Notes: generated from the sequence alone by a model not told the origin. A stretch of 64,000 bases of DNA from Magnetococcales bacterium (GCA_015234045.1 JADFWU010000008.1:36040-100039), one strand, 5' to 3'; positions 10,392-22,072 are shown, counted from the stretch's first letter. Program-made: numbers and translations.

Positions 10392-13300
10392 TCGCGCCTG
10401 CCAGAGTCGTTAAAAAATCCGGCGTTATTGCCTGGATGGCACAAAACAGCGTTTCAGCCAATCTTCTCATGTTGGTGTTAATGATTGGTGGATTGGTGGG
10501 CGCATTTTCGGTCAAGCAGGAAGTTTTTCCTGAATTTGATCTCGACTTGATCAGCGTTTCTGTACCCTACCCTGGCGCAACTCCTGAAGATGTTGAACAA
10601 GGGATTATTCTCTCCATTGAAGAGGCTGTCCGTAGCCTGGATGGCGTGAAACGGGTCTCCTCCGTTGCTGCTGAAGGCGCTGGAAACGTCAATCTGGAAC
10701 TCTATTTTGATGCTGATCCGATTACGGTTCTATCTGATGTGAAAAATGCTGTGGACCGTATCACCACCTTTCCCGAAGAAGCTGAAGAACCAACTGTTGC
10801 TATCCTGGCACCAAAGAGAGAAGTGATTTTCCTGGTAATTGCCGCTGAAGAAAGTCTGAAAACACTTCATAATCTCGCTGAAAAAGCGCGGGAATCCTTA
10901 CTGGCTTTTGATGAGATCAGTCAAGTGGAAGTACAGGGTCTTCCCGATCTTGAAATCCGCGTGGAAATTCCTCAAAGCCGTTTGGAAGCACTCAATATGA
11001 CGCTTGCCGAGGTTGCAACACGCATTCGGGCTGCGTCAAAGGATCTGCCCGCAGGCGGTATCAAAACAGGATCTGGAGAACTCTTGGTCCGTGTTGATGA
11101 TAGAAGACGATCCGGGCCTGAACTGGCCAATATTGTGATCAAAAATGCATCCAATGGCCATACTGTTCTGCTTGGAGAAATCGCCACCATCTATGATGAC
11201 TACGCCCAAACCGATCAGACCACACATTACTATGGTAAACCAGCAGTCTATTTGACTATCTACAGAATCGGCGATGAAACACCTCAGGAAGTTGCCAATG
11301 CGGTGAAGAATTACGCTCAGACACTGCAACAACAGCTTCCCGATCACTTCATGGTCGGCACATGGGATGATGATTCGGAAAAGCTTCAGGCACGTATTGA
11401 GCTATTGGTACGTAATGCCGCGTTGGGCCTTGTGATGGTATTGATCATTCTGGCGCTTTTTCTGGATTATCGGTTGGCACTCTGGGTTGCTCTGGGTATT
11501 CCCGTGTCATTTTTAGGCGCATTTATGATTATGCCCGGCGCGGATCTTTCCATCAATATGGTAACGCTGTTTGCCTTCATCATCACGTTGGGTATGGTCG
11601 TGGATGACGCCATCGTCGTTGGTGAAAATATCCATGCACATATGCGGACCGGTCAATCCCGTCTGGATGCCGCAATTGCCGGTGCTCAAGAGATGGCTAC
11701 ACCGGTTACTTTTTCAATTCTGACCACTTGCGCCGCCTTTTTACCGCTATTCTTTATCCCTGGATTCATGGGCAAGATTTTTGGGCTCATTCCAGCCGTT
11801 GTTCTAGCCGTGTTAATCTTCTCTCTGTTGGAATCTTTTTGGGTACTGCCTGCCCATTTAGGACATGGAGATAAACTGGATAACAGTAATAGAAATTGGG
11901 CAGACAGGATTCAAGATAAAGTGAACTATGGGCTGAATCACTTTATCAACAATATGTATGCACCGTTCTTGAAGCGTTCGCTGAATTATCGATATATCAC
12001 TATGGCCATTGCGACACTGTTATTTGTTGGAACGGTCGTTGTGGTGGTCAAAGGCGCAGTACCATTCAACTTCTTTCCCAAAGTGGAAGCAGACCGTGTT
12101 CGGGTCACCCTTCGTTTGCCATTTGGCGCACCGGTTGAACAGACCCAGCATGCTCTCAAACAAGCGGACGCAACAGCCAAAGCCATTATCAAACAGCTTA
12201 ATGCAGAAGATCAGGTTCGAGGCTGGGTCACCTTGTCTGGACACAGTTTTTCAGGCGGTGGCCATGGTCCGACAAGCGCTTCCAATTCTGGAAGCCATCT
12301 TGGCTCCATTCAGGTCAGTTTAATCCCTCAGGACCAGGGCGGCACACTTCGTGCGGCCAAACTCTCCAAAGCCTGGGCTAAGGCAATGCCACAACTGCCC
12401 GGTGTCGAGGCGATACAATTTCAACATAGTGCCGGCCCCGGTGCTGGTGCTGATATCAATGTTCAGGTTTCACATAGAAACCGTGCAACCCTGATCACCG
12501 CTTCAAATTGGCTTACTCAAGAGATGCGCGGCATTGATAACCTGATCAACGTTGATAATGATTTTTCCGGCGGCAAACCGCAAATCAGCTTTCAACTACG
12601 CGAAAGCGCTCATCAATTGGGTATTACATCCGATGAAGTAGCCCGCCAACTTCGCGCCAGCTACTACGGGGCAGAAGCGCTACGGGATCAGCGTGGACGA
12701 CTCACCTATAAGGTTATGGTACGTTTACCAGAATCTGAACGCATCTCAGAAGATAATTTAAGACAACTTTTGATCCAGACACCAACTGGTGGCGCTGTTC
12801 CACTCTATCAACTGGTTACCCTTTCCCGTGGGCGCGCACCTACCGTGATTCGTCGTGAAGAGGGTTTGCGGGTGATCAATGTTTCTGGTGAGTTGTTACC
12901 AGGCATAAAAACGCCGCGCCCAATTCTTACGATCCTTGAGAAAAAACTTTTCCCTCAACTGAAAGAACGTTTCCCTGAAATTGAGTTAACGCTAACCGGC
13001 CAACAACGCGAACAGGGTGAAACCTTTTCCAGTTTGAAAACCAACTACCCTTTGGCTCTGTTTGTCATCTTTGCTCTGATTGCTATTCCGTTTAAGAGCT
13101 ATGTTCAGCCGATCATTATCATGTCTGTGATTCCACTTGGATTTGTGGGTGCAGTCGTGGGTCATTGGATCATGGGATTTGGTTTGAGTATGGTCAGCCT
13201 CTTGGGCATCGTTGCCCTATCTGGCGTGGTGGTCAATGACTCGCTTGTACTCATTCATGCCACTAATCAAGCACGTCACTCTGGTAAAGGTGCCCTTGAG

Positions 13301-13528
13301 GCGATCATTTTTGGTGGTGTACGGCGGTTTCGACCTATTTTGCTCACCTCATTGACCACCTTTTTCGGTCTGGTGCCGATGATTTTGGAAACATCCATTC
13401 AGGCACGTTTCCTTATTCCCATGGCGTTAAGCCTTGGTTTTGGTGTACTTTTTGCCACATTTATCGTTTTAATTGTGGTTCCAGCTTTATATCTGATTCT
13501 GGAAAAGGATATATTAAGGCGGGTTTGA
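10388..13528 (+). CDS. RND (AcrB/MexB-like) efflux transporter
   Basis: 1046 aa, 12-TM pattern; VPYPGATPEDVEQGIILSIEEAVRSLDGVKRVSSVAAEG; GVVVNDSLVLI. Confidence 0.93.
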   Translation: MIAPARVVKKSGVIAWMAQNSVSANLLMLVLMIGGLVGAFSVKQEVFPEFDLDLISVSVPYPGATPEDVEQGIILSIEEAVRSLDGVKRVSSVAAEGAGNVNLELYFDADPITVLSDVKNAVDRITTFPEEAEEPTVAILAPKREVIFLVIAAEESLKTLHNLAEKARESLLAFDEISQVEVQGLPDLEIRVEIPQSRLEALNMTLAEVATRIRAASKDLPAGGIKTGSGELLVRVDDRRRSGPELANIVIKNASNGHTVLLGEIATIYDDYAQTDQTTHYYGKPAVYLTIYRIGDETPQEVANAVKNYAQTLQQQLPDHFMVGTWDDDSEKLQARIELLVRNAALGLVMVLIILALFLDYRLALWVALGIPVSFLGAFMIMPGADLSINMVTLFAFIITLGMVVDDAIVVGENIHAHMRTGQSRLDAAIAGAQEMATPVTFSILTTCAAFLPLFFIPGFMGKIFGLIPAVVLAVLIFSLLESFWVLPAHLGHGDKLDNSNRNWADRIQDKVNYGLNHFINNMYAPFLKRSLNYRYITMAIATLLFVGTVVVVVKGAVPFNFFPKVEADRVRVTLRLPFGAPVEQTQHALKQADATAKAIIKQLNAEDQVRGWVTLSGHSFSGGGHGPTSASNSGSHLGSIQVSLIPQDQGGTLRAAKLSKAWAKAMPQLPGVEAIQFQHSAGPGAGADINVQVSHRNRATLITASNWLTQEMRGIDNLINVDNDFSGGKPQISFQLRESAHQLGITSDEVARQLRASYYGAEALRDQRGRLTYKVMVRLPESERISEDNLRQLLIQTPTGGAVPLYQLVTLSRGRAPTVIRREEGLRVINVSGELLPGIKTPRPILTILEKKLFPQLKERFPEIELTLTGQQREQGETFSSLKTNYPLALFVIFALIAIPFKSYVQPIIIMSVIPLGFVGAVVGHWIMGFGLSMVSLLGIVALSGVVVNDSLVLIHATNQARHSGKGALEAIIFGGVRRFRPILLTSLTTFFGLVPMILETSIQARFLIPMALSLGFGVLFATFIVLIVVPALYLILEKDILRRV

Positions 13529-13557
13529 ACTTTTACTGAACAGGATACCATTCTGTC

Positions 13558-13776
13558 ATGAGTAGTACTTTTTCTCCGTTTCGTCCTCAAAATCTTACTG
13601 TTTTACTTGGTGGTCTGGCTTGGCTGGTCTTTTTCAAGATTCTTGATTTGGAAACATGGCAATCATGGACGCTGTTTATCCTGGTGGTCGCAATCGCCCT
13701 TATCGGTCTGATGATTCAATTTAAATATCGTCTGAAAAAAGCACGAGAAGAGATGTCGCACGAACAGAATAAATAG
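13558..13776 (+). CDS. Small two-TM membrane protein
   Basis: 72 aa hydrophobic ORF immediately after RND gene. Confidence 0.55.
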   Translation: MSSTFSPFRPQNLTVLLGGLAWLVFFKILDLETWQSWTLFILVVAIALIGLMIQFKYRLKKAREEMSHEQNK

Positions 13777-13816
13777 TCGAATCATACCCATTCTAAATAT
13801 GATTCGACTATTTTTA
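13771..13816. terminator. Bidirectional terminator
   Basis: aaatagtcgaatcat...atgattcgactattttt between convergent genes. Confidence 0.8.
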
Positions 13817-13835
13817 TCTGCTCAGTTTCGGAGAA

Positions 13836-15044
13836 TTAACCAAGCTGTTTCAATGCTTGATCCAGATCGGCAAGAATATCTTCGGCATCTTCAATACCAA
13901 TAGAGAAGCGCACCAATCCATCATAAACACCCGCAGCCTCTCGTTGTTCACTACTCAGACGTGAATGAGTGGTTGTGGCTGGATGTGTAACCAATGTGCG
14001 TACATCGCCAAGATTAGCAGTAATAGTGGCCATTTCCAGCGCATCAATAAAGACGTGCGCCTCTTGTATCGTATCGAAAATCACACAAACCAACGCGCCA
14101 AAGCCTGTCATCTGCTTCTTGGCCAGCTCATGTTGTGGATGATGGCTCAACCCTGGAAAATGGACTTTTCCACGTGTACGTGGATGTTCATCAAGAAAGT
14201 GAGCCACCTTCATGGCATTGCTACAGTGGCGTTCCATCCGCAACGGCAATGTTTCCAAACTCTTGTAGAGCACCCAGGCATTGAAGGACGACAAAGTAGG
14301 CCCAGTATTGCGGATAAACGGAAAGATATCATCCATCAACAACGATTCCGCACCAATAATCGCCCCACCAAGCACTCTTCCCTGACCATCAATAAACTTG
14401 GTAGCAGACTGAACGACGATATCTGCACCCAACGCCAACGGCTGTTGCAAACAAGGCGTACAGAATACGTTATCCACGACCAGAGTAAGCCCATTTTCCT
14501 TACTCAATGCGGATAAAGCCGTCAGATCCACCATTTCTAAAGTAGGATTAGCCGGTGTTTCGACAAACAGCATTTTAGTATTGGGCCGGATAGCGGCTTT
14601 CCAGGCATTCAGATCGGACAACGCCACCGGTGTCACTTCAATACCGAGTTTTTCCAAAACGCCATGCGCAACGTTAAGTGTCGAACCAAAAACCGAACGA
14701 CTGATAACCAAATGATCACCCGCAGACAACAGCGCCAGAAAGACCGTACTGATTGCAGACATTCCCGAAGCAGTCGCCAAAGCCCGTTCACCCCCCTCCA
14801 TAGCGGCCATACGCTCTTCAAAAGCGGTAACACTGGGATTGGTAAACCGGCTATAGATGTTGCCATCAACCTCACCTGCAAACACGGCTTGACCATAGGC
14901 GGCATCTTCAAAAACATAGCTGGAATTCAAAAAGATAGGCGCACTATTTTCACGCTCATCAGAAAATTTACGCCCAGCATTGACCGCAATAGTGGCCATT
15001 TTGGTTCCGGTATTCGATTTTTTGTTACCCTTATCACTACTCAT
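13836..15044 (-). CDS. metZ: O-succinylhomoserine sulfhydrylase / Cys-Met metabolism PLP enzyme
   Basis: NSSYVFEDAAYGQAVFAGEVDGNIYSRFTNPSV; VVQSATKFIDGQGRVLGGAI (PLP Lys). Confidence 0.87.
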   Translation of the reverse strand: MSSDKGNKKSNTGTKMATIAVNAGRKFSDERENSAPIFLNSSYVFEDAAYGQAVFAGEVDGNIYSRFTNPSVTAFEERMAAMEGGERALATASGMSAISTVFLALLSAGDHLVISRSVFGSTLNVAHGVLEKLGIEVTPVALSDLNAWKAAIRPNTKMLFVETPANPTLEMVDLTALSALSKENGLTLVVDNVFCTPCLQQPLALGADIVVQSATKFIDGQGRVLGGAIIGAESLLMDDIFPFIRNTGPTLSSFNAWVLYKSLETLPLRMERHCSNAMKVAHFLDEHPRTRGKVHFPGLSHHPQHELAKKQMTGFGALVCVIFDTIQEAHVFIDALEMATITANLGDVRTLVTHPATTTHSRLSSEQREAAGVYDGLVRFSIGIEDAEDILADLDQALKQLG

Positions 15045-15190
15045 AGCGCCCTCAATATAAAATCAATTCAGTGCTTAATTATGTCTTTCTTGTTGCTAGA
15101 AAACAATGCGTTGGAAAAAAAATATTTGCCTTAAACCATCATTTTCATTACCGTGTGCAAAAGAAAAAAAACAGTCCACGCTTCATCTGT

Positions 15191-15276
15191 GCCCGCGTGG
15201 CGAAACTGGTATACGCTGCGGACTTAAAATCCGCTGGTCCTAGACCGTCCCGGTTCAAATCCGGGCGCGGGCACCA
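15191..15276 (+). tRNA. tRNA-Leu(UAA)
   Basis: gcccgcgtggcgaaactgg...gcggacttaaaatccgc...ggttcaaatccgggcgcgggcacca; acceptor pairs, anticodon TAA, encoded CCA. Confidence 0.95.
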
Positions 15277-16326
15277 TAATAAAATCAAACACTTAAGCAC
15301 AATATTCTATTTTTATATTCAAGATAATCTGTTCCAGTGTGCCAAAATCGTGTCAACAAATCAGCACGCCATCAATTCTGCTTTTCATCTCAATCCCTCT
15401 ATCGCATCCTGAATAGCCGTCATTGCTCGGTTCAATGTAACCGGCACATCAACATCACCCTTGGCAAAAAGAGGAAAATTGTCCTGGACTTGGGGTCCAC
15501 CTCAGAATTAGATGGTATTGAGATATGCCCATGTGGCGGATGACTATGTGGCAGGGTGGTTTGCAGGGAATGTTTGAACTGTTTAGCAATTGGAGGGAGG
15601 CCGAGGGGCATTACCCCTCGGATCTGCTCAGCCATTAAACAAGCAATTGTGTTTAGCCAGTCTCTGTCGCTTCTCTTACTTCACCGGAATCAATCCTCCC
15701 GCGAGCAGGACTCCGTCTACTAAGCTTTTTACTACCATAGCCGTATCTCCTCGAAGTACGTTATTAATAACATAGGAAGGGAGAATCAATTCCGGCTGAA
15801 TGAAGACCACACAGAGATAACCAATCACAGCCTGAAGAATGCGTGCCCTTTATTCTGTATCACACTGCCAATTATATTTCAATCCAATAGATCCTCCACC
15901 ATTTACAGAAGGCGCAAGTGGGGTGCTTCGGCCTGCTCTTTTCAGTTAGGCATTTCCTCCAATTCAGGTTACTCACACAAAACAGCGAGGATCCCTATTT
16001 ATTCCACAATACATTTATTTATGAAAAATTGACTGCAAAAACAGTGGCTAACACCCAATCAATATTTCTTTATTGACATGCGATTCGGTCAGCGTGTATG
16101 GTATACGAAGTTTTTATTGGCTATAGAATACTTGAATATGGAAAACAAAGATACTACGCAGTACCATTGAACCCACGCAGTTTTTGTTGATCTTCGTTGT
16201 TTTCAGTACCTTCGCGGTTTTCTGACACATCAATTGATCTTTCAGACCTGTTGTAGAGTATGGCTCGCAGTTCGTTTTCTCTCAATGTTACGCCAAATCC
16301 CATAATCTATGAAGGAATGTATAATC

Positions 16327-16539
16327 ATGTCAGAACGCGAAACTGGTACAGTCAAATGGTTTAACGATGACAAAGGCTTCGGCTTTATCGAGCGCAATGA
16401 TGGTAAAGGTGATGCTTTTGTTCACCATTCAGCCATTAATGCAAGTGGATTTAAGACGTTGGCCGAAGGTCAGACCGTTGAATTCTCCGTTGTTCAGGGT
16501 CAAAAAGGCGCTGCTTGCGAAAATGTGGTCGCTATCTAA
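16327..16539 (+). CDS. cspA: Cold-shock-domain protein
   Basis: [31 protein letters not shown]. Confidence 0.93.
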   Translation: MSERETGTVKWFNDDKGFGFIERNDGKGDAFVHHSAINASGFKTLAEGQTVEFSVVQGQKGAACENVVAI

Positions 16540-16566
16540 GCGATTCCATTTAGCTGTTTGAAATAA

Positions 16567-16601
16567 AAAAAGCCGTCCTTTAGGACGGCTTTTTTTTGTC
16601 A
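16567..16601 (+). terminator. Rho-independent terminator of csp gene
   Basis: aaaaaagccgtcctttaggacggctttttttt. Confidence 0.88.
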
Positions 16602-16688
16602 GTCAACATCCGTAAAACATCTTCTTAGAACACGAGAAAGGGCACGCCCTGGAGCATGCCTTTTCTTATCCAAATCTCTTGGCTATTC

Positions 16689-17198
16689 TCAGGCAGCCTG
16701 GTCTGCGGCACGTTCCGCACTTTTCAGCACACCCATCTCTTCCATTGAAAATACTTTTTGGGTATCCAACAGAATGACAAAGTTATTGCCCTGCTTACCC
16801 ATTCCTAAAATATAATCAGTATCAATACCAGTACCAATTTTCGGCGCGGGTTCGATGGCATCTTTCCTCAGTTCCATCACTTCATTTACCGAATCAGCCA
16901 TGGCACCGAGAAGCACAGAATCATCCTCATTTATTTTAACTTCAATAATAATAATGCAAGTATTGACTGTACGTTCAGCCTGTTCCATGCCAAATTTGAT
17001 CCGCATATCCACAACCGGTACGACATGACCGCGCAAATTGATCACACCAACCATGAATTCCGGTGTACTGGGAATCTCAGTAAGACTGGTGAACTCCAAC
17101 ACCTCACGAATCTGGTTGATGGAAACAGCAAACGTTTCCTCAGCCAATGTAAAGGTAAGAAACTGGGTCGTACTCATGCTCTGATCACTCATGGCCAT
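16689..17198 (-). CDS. cheW: Chemotaxis protein CheW
   Basis: FTLAEETFAVSINQIREVLEF...GVINLRGHVVPVVDMRIKFG. Confidence 0.9.
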   Translation of the reverse strand: MAMSDQSMSTTQFLTFTLAEETFAVSINQIREVLEFTSLTEIPSTPEFMVGVINLRGHVVPVVDMRIKFGMEQAERTVNTCIIIIEVKINEDDSVLLGAMADSVNEVMELRKDAIEPAPKIGTGIDTDYILGMGKQGNNFVILLDTQKVFSMEEMGVLKSAERAADQAA

Positions 17199-17475
17199 AT
17201 CCCCCTGAGATAGTGGTCGTTAACCTTGCATTGATTATTAGTACTTTGTGAAATATTCCAAAAAAACGTAATGAAAACCATTACTATAGCAAAACAATCG
17301 AACCATATTCACATACCACCTAGGACAGCTATTTCTAATTATTAGTTCAATCGAATAAATTTATTACATTCTATCATAAAACCAAACCACATGTACATTT
17401 TTTTGTATAATTTTTATATAGTTAGGAGTTGATTGACGGGTATGAAATAGTTTGTCCAATATTAGATTGGAAAGA

Positions 17476-18690
17476 CTAAAAATATTTCTCCAACTTCAAT
17501 TCGAGATAAGCATCTCGACGAAATGCATATAACGGCTCATCAGACTCAACGCCAATTTGTGCCCGCCCTTCTAAGGCCACTTTCAATGAATCACCAAATC
17601 GTCGGCTGGTTTCCAGAAGCACCGAACTACTTTGCGTATCCAGATCAACGACAATACCTGCCAACAATTCCGTACTATCCACATCATTCATGGCAAGCCG
17701 AGCACCCATCATTACATCGTTGGCAAACGGAATCGAACCACTGCCACCGCGATCATCAAACAGATATTCTGTTAGCACTCCCAAATCAGCATCACTCTCT
17801 AAAACACCCACAACCGTATACTCAAAACCAAATGTCGCCGCCGTATAACGTCCACCAGGCTCACCCTGCCGTGAAATGGTTTCCAGTTTCCACAACCATG
17901 CATCCCAAGTAGCCTGAAGCGTCACACTGGTTTGATCGATTTGATGATAATAAGGCGCTAAAACCAGTGCTCCGTCATGCAGCGTTGGATGAAAAACCGG
18001 ATCTCGGTCGGTACCTGAAAAATGTGAAGCACTGATATCCCAGCCGACCATATCAGTATCAAAACTATGCACCCAACGAATGGCCAGATCCTGATGCCAC
18101 TGTTCAGCATTGGATTCATACTCGGTCAACGCATCAACAATTGGCAGAGCAAGGCGGTTACGATCGCGCTGTTGAGCAAACACCCGCTCTCGGAAATAAG
18201 GCAATAGAAACAGATCCAACGTACCCCAATCCCGCACCAATGAAAGATTGACCATAGGCTGCCCCAACTTCTCTTCCCCATCGGGACGCGCCGCCAAATC
18301 GGTCTGATTAATGATATCCACCAGATGCTGGGATTCCGTCACACCCCAAAACACCTTGTTAATACCCATGCGTAACTCCCAGTCACTGCCAACCAGAATC
18401 AGCAACAACTCACGCATATCAGGACGAACTCGGCTTGCATTACCATACCAATCAATATCAAAACGCGGCTTGAGAGTGGCAATCCACTCCAGGTCATCAC
18501 CACCAGAACGACTCCACTCTGGTGCCACAGTAAACGTGGATTGAAGGTGGTTCTGTTCGCTGTGCAACGGTTGTTCAGCAAATCCGCGTAGCGTGGCCGC
18601 AACATGTCCAGAAAACGCCCACTCCTCAGCATATGCGCTATTGAACAACACGCTACACGCCAACAACAAGAACCACCGTTTCATCATCAC
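17476..18690 (-). CDS. Outer-membrane beta-barrel-like protein
   Basis: Signal peptide, alternating beta pattern, aromatic C-terminus (ELKLEKYF); operon with LolA-like and MMPL genes. Confidence 0.65.
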   Translation of the reverse strand: MMMKRWFLLLACSVLFNSAYAEEWAFSGHVAATLRGFAEQPLHSEQNHLQSTFTVAPEWSRSGGDDLEWIATLKPRFDIDWYGNASRVRPDMRELLLILVGSDWELRMGINKVFWGVTESQHLVDIINQTDLAARPDGEEKLGQPMVNLSLVRDWGTLDLFLLPYFRERVFAQQRDRNRLALPIVDALTEYESNAEQWHQDLAIRWVHSFDTDMVGWDISASHFSGTDRDPVFHPTLHDGALVLAPYYHQIDQTSVTLQATWDAWLWKLETISRQGEPGGRYTAATFGFEYTVVGVLESDADLGVLTEYLFDDRGGSGSIPFANDVMMGARLAMNDVDSTELLAGIVVDLDTQSSSVLLETSRRFGDSLKVALEGRAQIGVESDEPLYAFRRDAYLELKLEKYF

Positions 18691-19475
18691 CGTGCCCGTT
18701 TCAGACTGTTTCTGTTGAAATCATTATCCACAAGGCCTGTGCGAAATTTGATATCAGACCAGATCAGTGTGGTACTTTTTCCGGTCTGCTGATTTTCCAT
18801 CAATATTTTATGAGAACGCCAGTATTGATCCAAATACTGGTGATACTCTTGAAAAATCTGAGTTTTAAGAAGTGATCCCTTGCGGTCAAAATAGTGGATC
18901 TGCTGTGGACGATATTCCGACTTATCCAACCACATCTCCTGGCGCGTATAACCGGAATGCTCATAAGCAGGCATCCGCTGGAGTACAAAACAGGGTAGAT
19001 CATTGAGCGTCTCATCCCGCAACCAGCGATAGGTATATTTTTCAACTTCCTGAGAACTGAGATCCTCAAAAGCAAACTCACTGCCCATGAATGGACCGGA
19101 TTTATTCCGCGATGAGATCCGCTTAACCCGCTTCAGTGCAGGCAGATACATCCACTGTTCATCCGGTTTCACCGCATGCGAAAAAGTCAGCATGGCCGTA
19201 CCTTTGATATCCCGTGGCTTATTGAAGATCGACATGCTTTTATCACCGTCTCCATCCACTTCAAGAATCTTCAACTTCATGTGGCGTACACTCTCTTCAC
19301 CACGACGGTTACGCAATGTCATCGTCATCTTTGCAACCATATCGCCGAAACCGGTATCCCGCTTATCCGCCTCTTGAGCAATCTGAAGCCCTTTTTCTTG
19401 ATCTGTCTGAGCAAACCCCATCTGTGGTGCAAACAGGAGCGTGACAGCACATAACAACGGTGCAAAACGAATCAT
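18687..19475 (-). CDS. Outer-membrane lipoprotein-sorting (LolA-like) protein
   Basis: Signal peptide; DEQWMYLPALKRVKRISSRNKSGPFMGSEFAFEDL. Confidence 0.85.
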   Translation of the reverse strand: MIRFAPLLCAVTLLFAPQMGFAQTDQEKGLQIAQEADKRDTGFGDMVAKMTMTLRNRRGEESVRHMKLKILEVDGDGDKSMSIFNKPRDIKGTAMLTFSHAVKPDEQWMYLPALKRVKRISSRNKSGPFMGSEFAFEDLSSQEVEKYTYRWLRDETLNDLPCFVLQRMPAYEHSGYTRQEMWLDKSEYRPQQIHYFDRKGSLLKTQIFQEYHQYLDQYWRSHKILMENQQTGKSTTLIWSDIKFRTGLVDNDFNRNSLKRAR

Positions 19476-19479
19476 AATC

Positions 19480-21783
19480 TTATCCTTTGCGAGTCATGGG
19501 TGAGCGATCCAAGGCCATGAGCAATGGTGGCAACAGGAAGAAATCTGCAAACAGGGCTAAAGCAATAGTCAAAGCAGTCAACAATCCCATACCGGAATTG
19601 AGCTTGAATGTGGAGAAGGTCAAAATCCAGAATCCGATAACCAGCACAATGGAGGTCACCACAAGGGCAGTGCCAACATTGGAAAAAGCGTACCGTACCG
19701 CTGCTTGGCTATCCATATCCTTTTCCCGGCGGGCGCGAAGATATTTACTGAGAAAGTGAACCGAATCATCCACCACAATACCCAGCGTCATTCCCGCCAC
19801 CACTGAAAGCGCTAAACCAATCTCACCAACCAGCATACCCCAAAGTCCAAACGCCATTACCATAGGGACCAAATTGGGAATCAGGCTGATCAATCCGATC
19901 CTAAGCGAGCGCAAAGCGATGATCATCACAAGAGAGATCAATACCAGCGCAACAAACGAACCCAGCAACATGGAACTGATATTCCGTTTGCCTATATGAG
20001 AAAACATGACAGTCGGGCTGGAACCATCCACATGCATGCTTGCCGGTGTGTTACGCTTTAACCAACTGTTGGCCCGCTGTTCTATCTCCAATATCTGATT
20101 GGAAGACAGATTATGCAGAGTCACAGAGAGCCGTGTACGAGATTTGTCAACACTCAATTGGTTGTTTAAATCCAATCCATATGGCAGTGACATTTCGTAA
20201 AGCAGAAGATATTGAGCAGCAAGTTCCTTATTATCCGGCAGCCGGTAATAGGCTGGATCATCACCATGCATATTTTTGTTTAATCGCTTGAAGGTATCGG
20301 TGATGGTATTGACATTCATCACCTCGGGCTGTTGTCGATACCATTGAGCAAACCGTTCTACATTGGCCAGGAACTCAGGCTGTGCCACACCATTGGATTG
20401 TCCGGAATCAAGGGAGTAGTCGATCATATAGATACCGGTCAGCCGTTCGGATGAGAAATCCGTTGCTTGCCGAAAATCCATACTCTTATCGAAATATTTA
20501 ACGAATTCATCATTCAACTCATTGTTGGGTACAAAAGCCGACAAACCCAACACCAAGCCACCAACACCAACAAACAATAATGAACGGCGCTTGATAACAA
20601 ACTCAGACAGCTTGTTCATTGCCAAGGTAGAGGACGCATGTGAAGCGCCCTTTTTGACTGGCAACAGCGAAGCCAGCGCAGGCAGAAACCAAACCGAATA
20701 AATGAACGCTGCCGTCACACCCATGGCGACCATATTGCCCAGATCACGAAAGGGCGGCGCATCAGAGAAGTTCATACTCAAAAAACCAATTGCGGTGGTC
20801 AGACTGGTAAGAAATACCGGCTGAAAATTAATCCGCAAACTTTCGTTGATGGCGTTCTGCTTGGAGATCCCCTGATTGCGATACAACAATAAATAAGTGA
20901 CAAACAGATGTACACAGTCCGCCACAGCCATGGTCATCACAATGGTCGGCACAGCTGACGTGGGGCCAGAAAGAGAAAAACCCAGCCAACCCGACAATCC
21001 CATAGTGGTAATAATAGAGAACATAATGACCAGAAACGTGACACCTATGGCCGTTACAGAACGCATAAGCAGGTATAACGCCACAATGATTGCCAAAAAC
21101 ATCAACGGAACCAACGTCGCCATATCCCGTTTTGCTGACTCAGGAAAGGCGTTGTTCATCATCACCATACCTGTCAGGTGAACGGTGATATCCGGGTATC
21201 GGCTTTGAAAATCCTTTGCCATGGCGCGAGCAAATTGAGCCACCTCAGGGACTTCCTTCTGCTTGTCCACACCAGGAAGCTGAATGGTAGCACTCACACC
21301 CGTCACATCCCCTTCCGGGGCAACTAACCGCCCAACAAGAAGTGGTTCATTGAGTGCAACTTGTCGAATCTTATTCAATTGATTCTGTGTTAACGCGCCA
21401 GCATCCTCCACCAGATCAGCCACCACCAAGTCATCCTCTTCCGCCTCGGTGTGCTGAAAGTTGGTCAGCGAATCTACACGGATTGAGTAGGGCAACTGCC
21501 AAGAGGCCTTGGTCAATTCTTTCACCATGGCCAGCGTCTCTTTGGAAAAAACCGTGCCCGCTTTCGGCTCTAAGACAAACAGTACATTGTCAGTTTTGGT
21601 ATAGGTGTCCTGAAGCTCTTCAAAGGCCATCAGATGCGGGTTGTCCGCACTGAAGAATATGCGGTAATCACTATCAAATTTGAGGTTTTTTGCACCAAAA
21701 CCGGCAGCCACCACCAGAAAAAGCGTTGAAACAATGACAAACCAGCGGTTCTTTAATACCCAGGAGGTATAACTTTGAACCAT
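19480..21783 (-). CDS. MMPL/RND-superfamily exporter
   Basis: 767 aa, two 6-TM halves; GMTLGIVVDDSVHFLSKYLRARRE. Confidence 0.88.
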   Translation of the reverse strand: MVQSYTSWVLKNRWFVIVSTLFLVVAAGFGAKNLKFDSDYRIFFSADNPHLMAFEELQDTYTKTDNVLFVLEPKAGTVFSKETLAMVKELTKASWQLPYSIRVDSLTNFQHTEAEEDDLVVADLVEDAGALTQNQLNKIRQVALNEPLLVGRLVAPEGDVTGVSATIQLPGVDKQKEVPEVAQFARAMAKDFQSRYPDITVHLTGMVMMNNAFPESAKRDMATLVPLMFLAIIVALYLLMRSVTAIGVTFLVIMFSIITTMGLSGWLGFSLSGPTSAVPTIVMTMAVADCVHLFVTYLLLYRNQGISKQNAINESLRINFQPVFLTSLTTAIGFLSMNFSDAPPFRDLGNMVAMGVTAAFIYSVWFLPALASLLPVKKGASHASSTLAMNKLSEFVIKRRSLLFVGVGGLVLGLSAFVPNNELNDEFVKYFDKSMDFRQATDFSSERLTGIYMIDYSLDSGQSNGVAQPEFLANVERFAQWYRQQPEVMNVNTITDTFKRLNKNMHGDDPAYYRLPDNKELAAQYLLLYEMSLPYGLDLNNQLSVDKSRTRLSVTLHNLSSNQILEIEQRANSWLKRNTPASMHVDGSSPTVMFSHIGKRNISSMLLGSFVALVLISLVMIIALRSLRIGLISLIPNLVPMVMAFGLWGMLVGEIGLALSVVAGMTLGIVVDDSVHFLSKYLRARREKDMDSQAAVRYAFSNVGTALVVTSIVLVIGFWILTFSTFKLNSGMGLLTALTIALALFADFFLLPPLLMALDRSPMTRKG

Positions 21784-22072
21784 TTCTTTTTGTCCTTTCT
21801 GAGGCCATTATAAGCTTTTTTTATCTATTATTAATAATGAATTAGCCTATTAACGCCTGTTTGGGGGTTATAATAATTGATCAGAGTTCATAGTATTCCT
21901 CAACTCTCATGGTGTCACAAGGTAAACGACACCGTTGAACACCATTTTCATGGATCAGAATTCTTTATCCAGATACTCAGAAATCTACGTTTTAAGGTGT
22001 ATTGTCAAACAGAAGGGGCAAGAGAACAGCAAGGAAGAGATGCAGAATAAAAGGAAAAAATAAAATAAAAAA

